From NCBI GenBank assembly GCA_025738555.1, contig JAOVFP010000005.1, forward strand, positions 1,426,001 to 1,490,000: a stretch of DNA of 64,000 nucleotides, given 5' to 3'. Made by a program: the position numbers and the translations under genes. The first letter of the stretch is position 1, and every line of letters starts with the position of its first letter. Shown one piece after another: positions 23,545 through 33,900 of the stretch. The notes under the pieces are model-generated. The model saw nothing but the letters and a program-made list of their open reading frames with translations, was not told where the DNA came from and ran no database searches. The DNA comes from Cyathus striatus. Taxonomy: Eukaryota; Basidiomycota; Agaricomycetes; Agaricales; Nidulariaceae.

Positions 23545-25375
23545 GATATCATGTACACGTAAATGGTAATTTTTTCTTCTTGTTTAGCATGCTATGAGCG
23601 TTCCGATATATGGGTACTAGCATTCCTGCGCAATTGATGCAATTACTGACTTATTCTGATCCCATTCCTCAATTTCAGTCTTTCAGATGATCCATCGCAA
23701 TCGAGCCCTATCTCACACATTGTGTAAATCTCAAGAGTACTCAAAGTCGAGTCAATCGTTACATATTTTGGTTACTTGCGTCTTCCATACTGGGATTTAA
23801 TCATAGTTAAAGTCAGGCTCCTGGAACCTGCCTCTCATTGCGGTAGGGAGGGGAGGGCATAATACATGATGTGTGTCTTCCGATCACCCTCCATTAATAA
23901 CTCACAAGCATGTATCAATTTCAGTACTTTCTAGTATCGGACTTGACTGCGTGCATCTGAATTCTCAGATGCCAGCTGCACGTGCCAATCCTACAAAGAT
24001 CAATCTTTGAAGAGAAAGCTAATATTGAACATCAACATAGGACTTGGGTAATCCAAGTCCTAGGCACATCCTTACCTGTAATGTCTATCCTGCAGAGCTG
24101 AATCATAGGACAAACCCACTGTGAGTTACACCTCTAACTATGTTTGACATAATAATAACTGAAGTAGTATTTCTGTAAGTATGGTCATACTTACAACGAA
24201 CCATCTGTATAAATACCACCAGGGATTAAGATACTTATCGTTTCTTAATAGCTTCTTTTGCCTAGTGGTACAAGTGTACTTGTTGTGTTCTGGCGGATGC
24301 AGGCTTTCAATTTCTTTTCCAGCATGACTGGGAAGCCTCAAACAACTGGTTACTGGAGTAACTAACGTGCCAACACTCTAATCCTCGTAGCAGTGTTAAA
24401 ATCTTTTCAATCGAAGTTCTGGTGCACTCAATGGATGACTTCTTGCAGCGTTTAGAAACCCAGATTATTTTTCTAAACACTAAGCGAGTGGCGCTCAGTT
24501 AATCTAGGTCTGCATTTCTAACCATAACACATTTTCTCTTAGACTTCCAATGTCATTTCTAAATTTCACTAGTGCCATTTATTCACCGTGATATTGCCTT
24601 TGCCTGTCTTGTTGTGACTGAATCTCTCAGATTCATTGTACATTAAATAATATACATGCACATGCTAGTCTGATATAACCTTTTCTCTGGTGTAAGTACT
24701 GTTCTCTCCCATAGCCAGACTTCAATGGCACTATCAACTGGCTATGAACCAATTTTCTCAAAAATATGTTATACAATTATATGTCATTTGCAGAGAGTGT
24801 CATTATAATGAATAAGTACCCAAAATAACATGACATAGAGCTACTACATTGCCATTTTAACTGTGACTATTTGATGCAAGAGGAGGGAGAACACTGTGTA
24901 CAGTATTGGGAATCTTGAGATGATACTTCAACTTGCTTGATGTCTTATCATCTTAACTTCAGGTCCTGAAATGACATGCATTGACTAACCTTCTATGATA
25001 TACAATGGCAAGCCTTTTCTGTGTTTAATGGCCTCACACATTCTGCATGCTTACATATTGATGCTCATGAGCACTCATGTTTCACTCAATAATGCTCATT
25101 GCTTTCAGCCTTGGATGAAGTCCAGGATCTCCTTGTACTGGAACCTCTACATAACCCACTTGAGACTTGAGATTCAAAATGAAATGAAAGGCACATTAAA
25201 CATTATGCTCAAACTCCTCAAAGTATATCATTGTTTTCCAATTGCTGTGTAGATGGCAGTGGAAATAAATGGGATGGGGAGAAAAGAAGGATACTGGTCA
25301 ACTCTTTGAGAAGCCAAATTTGGTGTATCACTTTAAAGTGGGTGTGGTGGGGAGAGATGCACAGTGTGAAGCATA
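23545..25375. repeat. Duplicated non-coding sequence, CpG-poor towards the right
   Basis: Segment 23,875-24,435 repeats 22,917-23,330 in the same orientation, and 25,016-25,242 repeats 22,700-22,927 with every CpG replaced by TG or CA. Between about 24,500 and 25,375 CpG is almost absent. No gene is visible; this is the sequence into which the copia-type element at 25,376 inserted. Confidence 0.65.
24172..24325 (+). mobile_element. SINE-like insertion, tentative
   Basis: Comparing the two direct copies, about 150 bp are extra here between AGTAGTATTTC and TGACTGGGAAGCC. The extra piece starts with a near-perfect palindrome, GTAAGTATGGTCATACTTAC, and contains TAGTGGTACAAG (A-box-like) about 30 bp before GGCTTTCAATTTC (a weak B-box). 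That suggests a tRNA-derived short element, but no poly-A tail or clear target duplication is seen. Confidence 0.3.
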
Positions 25376-25570
25376 TGTCAGGAATAGAAGGGGAGGGTTG
25401 AAGAGCTGACTGTGGAGGAAGACTGGATTGAAAACACTGACTGATGATGGTGACAGATAAAGCCACATATTGCACAGAAGCTACAACATGCATACATACA
25501 GAGAATGATTATATAACTATATTATGTAACTATGTGGCTGTGCCTCAACATGAACACCCAGATTCTAACA
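25376..25570 (-). repeat. LTR of the gag-only element (3' LTR)
   Basis: 195 bp, TG...CA ends, preceded by target duplication GCATA. At about five sites this copy and the other LTR differ as TG against CA (for example CCACATATT here and CCATGTATT there), which fits an ancestral CpG decayed on opposite strands. Confidence 0.85.
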
Positions 25571-25943
25571 CCCCCACTCAGGGAGAGGCACAGAGAAGAG
25601 GGGAGTGAAAGAGAAATAAAACAAACACCAACAAAATACTCCCCCACTGAAACTAAAATCCTTAACCCATCATCCTTTCCATCCCTTTCTAGCCCCTACA
25701 GAAACTGGTTTGGAAACAGGGTGAGTGTCAATATCTTGGGCATAGAAGGCAAGATGATCCTCTTCACAGGTCTCCACATCAGAGTCAGAGTCAAGGTAAG
25801 AGTTGGAGGCAATGAAACAAGCATGATTGGCAACAGGTGAAGGAGAGCATTTATGATAATGGTCATGAGCTTCCTTGATAATCCTGTCCTTGATGCATTG
25901 GGGGATGTTGGCTAAGCAACAGGAAGAGTGATGGCCAGGAAGA
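25571..25943 (-). pseudogene. 3' part of the copia-type gag, detached by the Gypsy insertion
   Basis: Read from 25,943 downward, this continues the zinc knuckle begun at 50,389 (PGHHSSCCLANIPQC), then HACFIASNSYLDSDSDVETC and a stop near 25,670, followed by a Pro-less purine-rich tract up to the 3' LTR. The GAAGA target duplication of the Gypsy lies at 25,939-25,943. Confidence 0.7.
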
Positions 25944-26607
25944 TGTCATATCCCATATCGCCTACCTCTGGACTCCTATGCTTTTACTCCGCCTTTCCCT
26001 TTGTTTACTCCGGACTTTGATTATGCTCTTAATATTACTTATTGATTACTGTACATAGATTACTCTCACTTCCTTTCTTCCGTTCTACTGAGCTATCCCC
26101 TCAGTAATGTAGTATACATCTCATAGTGAGTCACTTATCATTCTTAAGTGTGCCACTATCAGTTTTACTTTACACTGCCATACATGCTCACTTCTCCGAT
26201 GCATTTTATTATGTTTAATTAGTTATAGTCTTCATTCTACATATGCCTACCCTGACTGTACTTCTCTGCTGGCCTTGGCCAGCGGCCTTTACTTACTCTG
26301 AGTCTCTAGTATTAAAGTAGTACTCGATTTGTACTTAGACTTCAGTTTTGTATTGAACTACATCCTCACCCTTCAGTCTGACTTGAGTTACATCTCTCAT
26401 CTCCTCATCTCTCGTCTTCTCCGAAGGGCTTGCCCTTACTCCGAAATCCAGAACCGGGAATCCCAGGGGCGCAGCACATAAGCTGAAGCCGAAGTCCTAC
26501 CCCCTGAGTTATTGTCCTCCGCCTTCATCTATTACTCACCCCTCGTTTCTCCACAGTCACCCTCTCGTACTCCGCCACCAAGTCAGGCTAGGGGCATAGT
26601 TGTGACA
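25944..26607 (+). repeat. 5' LTR of Gypsy-1
   Basis: 664 bp, TGTCATATCCC...TTGTGACA. It differs from the 3' LTR by small indels (an extra CTTGGCCAGCGG near 26,274-26,285; an extra TCATCTCC block near 26,400) and by scattered transitions. Gag starts only 50 bp downstream. Confidence 0.9.
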
Positions 26608-26657
26608 GTATATGAAACTACCACCTTGGATTCCTCACACAATACTTTCTTTCTCTC

Positions 26658-27605
26658 ATGGCTACCCACACGCAGACTCAGACTGCACATGCTAGGAGCC
26701 ATGAACAGCAGCAAAATGAAGTGCGCCGTAGCAATCATCTAGCTGCCCAGCAAGCTCGCGAATGTAACAACGCCAGCATGCCTCGTTGTGTTGACTCTGC
26801 TCCGCCTCTCTCTCGGCGGAATGCCCCACCCTCAGCTAGTGCTCTGGTATCTGGAGGAATCGCCTCCACCCATCGTGCAACTTGTGAACTTCAACCAGTT
26901 CACAGTAATCAGTTGCATGCACCTCGACCAATCCCGTTGAGCACTCCATTCTACCCCACCCTTGTCCCCACTGCGTCCATAGAACCAGTGGATACTCAAC
27001 TTCCTCCGGAAGGTGCAGCTGCACACCAGCAGCAAGCACCCACAGCCCCTCCTTCGCCACCTGCCCAACAGTCTGTAGCCTCAGGCAGTGGAGGACCTCC
27101 TCCACCTCCACCTCCTTCTGCTGGCAATCCTGCCGAAGTTGGAAATGGTGGGCCTCCAGATGATGCTGGAGATGATGGTGATGGCTCCGGAGATGATGGC
27201 AACAGTTCCGGAGATGATGATCAAGGAGACGACGATCAAGGGGACGATGATGAGCAGGCAGGTGCCAGTGGCAATGGTCCTGGCAGACCAAATGGCCCCG
27301 GAGGTCCTCCCTCTAATCCTCCCTCCAATTCTCCCTCGGAACCTCCTTCAAGGCCTCCCTCCAGGGGTGCCTACTGCGACCCTCATTGCCCAACTGCAAG
27401 ACCCCACTACAATTTCACCCAGGATGAAATCCTGGAAATGGTGGCCTCTGTGGCAGGTTATTTTGCCCTGCCACCACCACCTCCACCACCTCCTCCTCCC
27501 GTTCGGGAGAAGAAGGTTAACCAGCCAGACAACTTCGATGGCTCCAACACACTTAAGCTGGAGCCCTTCATTACGCAAGTCCGCTTGGTGTTCCAGAACA
27601 ACCCC
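26658..27605 (+). pseudogene. N-terminal half of Gypsy-1 gag
   Basis: Starts MATHTQTQTAHARSHEQQQN, then Pro-rich and acidic low-complexity stretches (DDDQGDDDQGDDDEQ; a poly-Pro run near residue 275) and the start of the gag core, KVNQPDNFDGSNTLKLEPF and QVRLVFQNNP. It stops where element E1 entered; the frame resumes at 42,983 exactly in phase if E1 and one copy of its CAACCCC duplication are removed (948 nt, 316 codons on this side). Confidence 0.85.
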
Positions 27606-27699
27606 GAGTGGTGTTAGCCAGAATGATCATAAAAGTGTAGTGTTTTATGATTGCGGCAATCATCTATCTCATGATTGCCTGTTTCTAATGTAACTACTA

Positions 27700-28303
27700 T
27701 ATGCCTATTACAATTATAAATGGTGATTATATGCAATCATTGGTTAGTTTGAAGTGTATATTACTATTGTAGGCCTATTATAAATGGTGATCATATGCAA
27801 TCATTGGTTAATTTGAAGTGTATATTGCTATTGTAGGCCCATTATAAATGGTGATCATATGCAATCATTGGTTAATTTGAAGTGTATATTACTATTGTAG
27901 GTCTATTATAAATGGTGATCATATGCAATCATTGGTTAATTTGAAGTGTATATTACTATTGTAGGTCTATTATAAATGGTGATCATATGCAATCATTGGT
28001 TAATTTGAAGTGTATATTGCTATTGTAGGCTATTATAAATGGTGATCATATGCAATCATTGGTTAATTTGAAGTGTATATTACTATTGTAGGCTATTATA
28101 AATGGTGATCATATGCAATCATTGGTTAACTTGAAGTGTATATTACTACTATAGACCTATTATAAATGGTAATCATATGCAATCACTGGTTAATTTGAAG
28201 TGTATATTACTATTGTAGGCCTATTATAAATGGTGATCATATGCAATCATTGGTTAGTTTGAAGTGTATATTACTACTGTAGGCCTATTATAAATGGTGA
28301 TTT
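27700..28303 (+). repeat. 63-bp subterminal repeats, left arm of E1
   Basis: About nine or ten copies of a 62-63 bp unit with GTGATCATATGCAATCATTGG, TTTGAAGTGTATATTACTA and TAGGCCTATTATAAATG. The TGATCATATG..ATCA core is nearly palindromic, as expected for transposase-binding subterminal repeats. Confidence 0.9.
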
Positions 28304-28596
28304 GTCACATCATTCCCACCCCCCACATACTTCCCGCGCACTACATTTGTCACACATCCACACGCGTCACATTTGTCACATCATTCCCGCGCTTCACATA
28401 TTTCCCGCGCATTACATTTGTCACGCATCCACGCGCGTCACGTTTATCGCATCATTCCCGCGCTCCACATATTTCCCGCGCATTACATTTGTCACATCAT
28501 TCACGCGCTCCATATATTTCCCGCGCATCACACGCGTCACATTTGTCACATCATTCCCGCGCTCCATATATTTCCCGCGCATCACACTCGTCACAT
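28304..28596 (+). repeat. CCCGCGC-type repeats, left arm of E1
   Basis: Irregular units of about 50-60 bp made of TCACATCATTCCCGCGC, CACATATTTCCCGCGCATT and GTCACGCATCCACGCG. Several frames stay open only because of the repetition. Confidence 0.85.
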
Positions 28597-29036
28597 ATGT
28601 CACGCTTTAACGCGTTTGTCACGCTTTAACGCGTTTGTCACGCTTTAACGCGTTTGTCACGCTTTAACGCGTTTGTCACGCTTTAACGCGTTTGTCACGC
28701 TTTAACGCGTTTGTCACGCTTTAACGCGTTTGTCACGCTTCAACGCGTTTGTCACGCTTTAACGCGTTTGTCACGCTTCAACGCGTTTGTCACGCTTTAA
28801 CGCGTTTGTCACGCTTTAACGCGTTTGTCACGCTTTAACGCGTTTGTCACGCTTTAACGCGTTTGTCACGCTTTAACGCGTTTGTCACGCTTCAACGCGT
28901 TTGTCACGCTTTAACGCGTTTGTCACGCTTCAACGCGTTTGTCACGCTTTAACGCGTTTGTCACGCTTTAACGCGTTTGTCACGCTTCAACGCGTTTGTC
29001 ACGCTTTAACGCGTTTGTCACGCTTTAATGTGTTTG
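28597..29036 (+). repeat. 19-bp ACGCGT array, left arm of E1
   Basis: About 23 head-to-tail copies of TCACGCTTTAACGCGTTTG (some TTCAACGCG). Each has the palindrome AACGCGTT, including ACGCGT, the MluI cell-cycle box sequence of yeasts. Repeats are contiguous with no spacers, so this is not a CRISPR array. The last unit has decayed (AATGTGTTTGTTATGC). Confidence 0.9.
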
Positions 29037-29961
29037 TTATGCTTTGGAAGCGCGTCACATGTCACATTTGTCACATTTTGCATGACCATCACATATGTCA
29101 TGTTTTTGAGATGCATGATACATTTTTCATGTGTGTTGTGTTTGTCAAGCACTTTGCAACTTTTTGCAAATGTCACACTTTCCAATCATGAGATTTATCT
29201 GTCTCGACAACTATTGAAATTACTATGAAAGTGGAGTAAGTATCTAATGGTACAGAGTGAATTACAAATACAGATGAAACAATATGTACTTGTAGAATTG
29301 GAAGACTTAATATGGAAAATGACAATTGGAATGCTGTGGAATTGTGGTAGTAATAAGAAACTAGAATGAAAGATGTAGAATGTTTATGTAGCTGGAGTCT
29401 TACCACTATTGACAGAGCATGAGATATTTGAAAATGAGATGGTATGAGAAGTTTTTAATCAGGTCTAGAGATGTAATGAAATGACATAGTAGAAACTATA
29501 ATGGTTTGTCTGGATATGAGAGATGATGAGGTTATAAAAGATCTACATATGTATGACAAATGTGAAAGAGTGGTGAATAAGTAATTTCACATTACATCAA
29601 ATTCACATGTATCAGTCATTAGATAGTCATAATTCTTGTATCAACTATTGGTTATTCTTATATCTTCAAAACACATTATAGAGTTACATACATGCTTACT
29701 CTATATGCATGACACTTCTATACTGTCATATGTGTTTCAATTCTCTGACATGTGATTTTGCTCTTTTAGTATCAGTATGCATTCTTACATATGAAAACCA
29801 CCTCCTGTACTTCTCTACATGTTCTTGTGCTGTGGCCATTACTTAATTGCTTTTCTATTCTTTAGTTTAGTATTCACTGAAGGCCTCTTTGCCTTTTTTT
29901 CTCTCTTGCCTAAAACAACTTACTGTTACTTCTCCATAGTCATGTGCAGTATTGTTATTGA
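29037..29961. other. Non-coding core of E1, left piece
   Basis: CpG-poor, AT-rich sequence between the left array of E1 and the point where E2 entered. No credible gene; it probably joined the short segment at 41,372-41,520 before E2 inserted. Confidence 0.5.
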
Positions 29962-30077
29962 CAGGATCTCATAAGTGTCAGCCAAAATTATCATAAAAAT
30001 GTAGTGTTTTATGATTGCCGCAATCATAAATAATGATCACCTTCATGACTATGCGTTTTGAGAGCTTATCCACCTAT

Positions 30078-30647
30078 TAATACTAAATCTAATGGTGATC
30101 ATAAGTGATCATTGACTATTTTGAAGTGAATATTACTACTGTAGGTCCATTATAATATGGTGATCATATGTGATCATTGGCTATTTTGAAGTGAATATTA
30201 CTACTGTAGGTCCATTATAATATGGTGATCATATGTGATCATTGGCTATTTTGAAGTGAATATTACTACTGTAAGTCTATTGTAATGTGGTGATCATATG
30301 TGATCATTGGCTATTTTGAAGTGAATATTACTACTGTAGGTCTATTGTAATGTGGTGATCATATGTGATCATTGGCTATTTTGAAGTGAATATTACTACT
30401 GTAGGTCTATTGTAATGTGGTGATCATAAGTGATCATTGGCTATTTTAAAGTGAATATTACTACTGTAGGTCCATTATAATATGGTAATCATATGTGATC
30501 ATTGACTTATTTTGAATTGAATATTACTATTGTAGGTCCATTGTAATATGGTGATCATATGTGATCATTAGCTATTTGAAGTGAATATTACTATATTGTA
30601 ATGTGGTGATCATATGTGATCATTGACATATTTTGAAATGAAAATTA
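30078..30647 (+). repeat. 62-bp subterminal repeats, left arm of E2
   Basis: About nine copies with GTGATCATATGTGATCATTG, TTTTGAAGTGAATATTACTA and TGTAGGTCCATTATAATATG. They are related to the E1 unit, but TGCAATCATTGG there is TGTGATCATTGG here. The last unit ends at ATTA where the Helitron entered. Confidence 0.9.
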
Positions 30648-30930
30648 TCTAATAGTAACCAACGTAGTTTTTTTCTCACGGGGGGATAAATGTCAAAGTG
30701 GATCCAGACAAAGACGAGAGACAAACGACAAAGATAAAGACAAAGAGCTGAGCTGAAAGTTCTAGAATATTCTTATGGTCGACGTTAGTTAGTGTAACTG
30801 TAAGGTAAACATAAACGGTCATGTGACTTGACTCTCGGCGACGCGATTGAGTACTCCATGCAGCGACGAACTTTGCACAGTACACTCTCTACCTTCAACT
30901 TCAAACGGTCTATCTTCTCTCTTACACGTC

Positions 30931-33900
30931 ATGCAAACCTGCCAACAAATGTCGGATATTATGGAAGGAACACTTACCCCGCTGCCAGAATCCTTGGAAG
31001 CAACACCGGCAGCCCAGGATGAACTGCTAGAAGATGTTCACAACGTGTCGCGTGCCTCAGAACGTCAAAGAAGGGAATCGCTTCTGGGAAGTCCTCGGCG
31101 TCGACGACATCCTCAAGGCCCAGGCTATACATTGATGGATATAACTGAGGCAGATTTAGAACAGTCTGCTGATCAGAATCCGGCACCGGTATGTTATTTT
31201 TGTACACTCTCAGTTCACGGTGCTTACGGTACTATCCTGTATAGTTGAATCGGCGTTCGGTGGCTCAAAGAGCACGCAGAGAGCGTGAACGCCTTCAGAG
31301 GATAGCTGCGGCAGGCAATGATAATGCACCGGTAGCTCAAAGGGTACACAGAGAGCATGAACGCCTTCAGAGGGAAACTGTGGTATACAATGACAACACG
31401 TCATTGGTGAGTTCTCATTATGTGTTTATTTCTTCACCAAAGCTTATGACTTTCTGTAGCTCAATAGACGGTCAGTTGCTCAGAGAGCACGTCGGGAGTG
31501 TGAGCGTATTGAAAGAGAAGCTAACAGGGGTGAATCAGTATGTCGCGATATTCTATATTCTTTTCTAACATCAGGCTTATGGGGTTTAGTTGGCAGTGGA
31601 CTTGAATCGTCGTTCAATAGCCCAAAGAGCTCGTCGAGAGCGTGAACGCCTTCAACAGATGACTACGAGTGCTGAACAAAATCAAGATGAAGTAACAGTA
31701 TGTGATTATTATGAACATCTGAGCTAACAGCATAACATTAATCATTATTTTAGTTAAATGGACTTCCAATAGTTCTCGCAAGTGATAATTCAGAGGGGAA
31801 TCAAGTAAACGACGTGACCGAAGTGCCAGTGGTATGTCATTTATGTATGCTATCAGATAGCAGCTCCTTACAGCAATAACTCAACTAAGGTAGATCGATA
31901 TCCATTAGCTCAACGGGAACATCAAGGGTCTCGTGAGCTTCAAGGATTAACTGCCTCTGGGCATGAACCAATAGTAGGTCCACTTTCTGTCTATGCTATC
32001 ATTAACCATGATAACTATAATTCTATTTCTGTAGTCGACTGTACATGTGTCAGCTGACAGTTTCGTAGCCAACAATGGGGAACATACTGACACCTTGCCG
32101 GTGGAGAATCTATTGCATGTCAGACTGCACCAGGGGCCACACGAACGTCAAATTGCTGATGAAAATGAACCACCAGTAGAATTTCCTTAGAACGTATGCT
32201 GTTAGTACAAGCTAACAATATGTCGTATTATTGAACTTTTAGATGGATGCACGTTTGCTAGCAATGGTCCATCGGCAACATGGACGTCGTCGAAGGGGAA
32301 ACAACAATAGTTCAAGCTTGCACTATCCACAAGTAAGTTTCTCTTCCCTTGCTTTCGCTTTACATAAACTAACAAGGCCTTATGTTAGTTAAATAGGCGT
32401 GTTATGGCTCAGAGAATACGCAGGGAGCATGACCGCTTTCGAAGACTGTTGACAGCAGTGAACCATACTCCAGAAGTTTGTACTCAATTATCCTACTTTG
32501 TGTGTCTACTAACAATGGAATTCTTTTTAGAGAAGGATACCAGCCACTCGTGAACATGAACAACTTGAGCCCTTGCAAGATATTGACATCAATCTTCTTC
32601 GTAAGCCTTCAAGTTTATCTTTTCTGTGCTGCCTGCTAACACCATGCATAAAGAGCAGCGTGCCCAACATGACCACATCATGCATACCAATGTCAACGCT
32701 GCTCTAATAACTGGTGAGTGGTCATTTGCTACGTGTGTGAACAATATATATCTTATATTTGACCTTTTAATAGCTCCACAAACATCTCGAAGTCGACATT
32801 CACAACATACACGACGAACACAGCGCACACAACACACACGGCTACGTGGATTTTTGCCGGAGGCTAGACAACCATACCAAGATCCCATGGGACGAGATGA
32901 TCTGGGCCATATGAATGTGGAATGTCGCCACTGTGGTGCACTTCACTGGCTTGAAGAAGCAACATCTGGTTCTGAGTCAGCAGGGACATTGGAATTTGGA
33001 ATGTGCTGCGCTCATGGGCAAGTGAAGTTGCCATATCTACTTCCACCACCAGAACCACTGCGCCATCTCTTTACAGGTCGAGATCCTCAGTCCGTAAACT
33101 TCAGGGAGAACATCTGGCAGTACAACCAATCTTTATCATTCACATCGTTGGGTGTTGAGCAAGATCATTCTGTTAATCGTGGTATGGGAGAACCTGTCTT
33201 TCGCATACATGATGAACTTTGCCACCATTCGGGTTCTCTGCTTCCTGTTCCTGGTAGAACTCCTAAATATGCACAGTTATATATATATGATCTGCATGAA
33301 GCATTAGAGCATCGTATGGTGAATAATGCAGCTTGTGAATCATTGCGCAGAGACACAATGTTGCTCTTGCAGAATATTATTATGCAACACCATCAGTATG
33401 CACGAATATATCAGCATGCATATGAGATTCTGCGGCAGTATCCCAATTCTGAGAACATTGTTATTCGTCTTCAAGTTGCTCCTGGGCATGACCGTAGACA
33501 GTATAATCTGCCAACTGCAGATGAGGTAGCAGTGATTCTGCCATGGGATCAAGTTCCTTCTCACCACCGTGACATCATTTTACGTTTGCGAGGAGGAGGC
33601 CTTCAATGCATTAGTGACTGTCACCCAGCGTATTCCCCACTTCAATATGTACTCCTTTTCCCATATGGTGAAAATGGCTGGCATCCCAACATACCACTTC
33701 AGGCCATTGAAAATATACCACAGCATGAACAGGAAAACAATGAAGTGGAAAGTTATAATCATGGCACTGTGGAATATGAAGGCCAAGGCAATGTCTCTCA
33801 GATTCGCTATGCAGCATTTCGACTTCATCAAAGAAGAAATGAATTTTCCTGTATTCTTCATGGTGGCCGTTTACTTCAGCGATACATGGTTGATATGTGG

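Noticed and set aside
26832..27291. Antisense frames over the Gypsy-1 gag (151 and 78 codons)
   Set aside because: Mirror frames of a Pro/Asp-rich coding sequence; no motif.
28597..29036. Regular short repeats resembling a CRISPR array
   Set aside because: The units are contiguous with no unique spacers, there are no cas genes, and the DNA is eukaryotic.
28294..29228. Several long open frames rich in SHHSRA, FPRITFVT and LTRLSRFNAFVTLQR
   Set aside because: They are translations of the CCCGCGC and 19-bp arrays; three frames are open at once because the units lack stops, and the mirrored arms give the same peptides.
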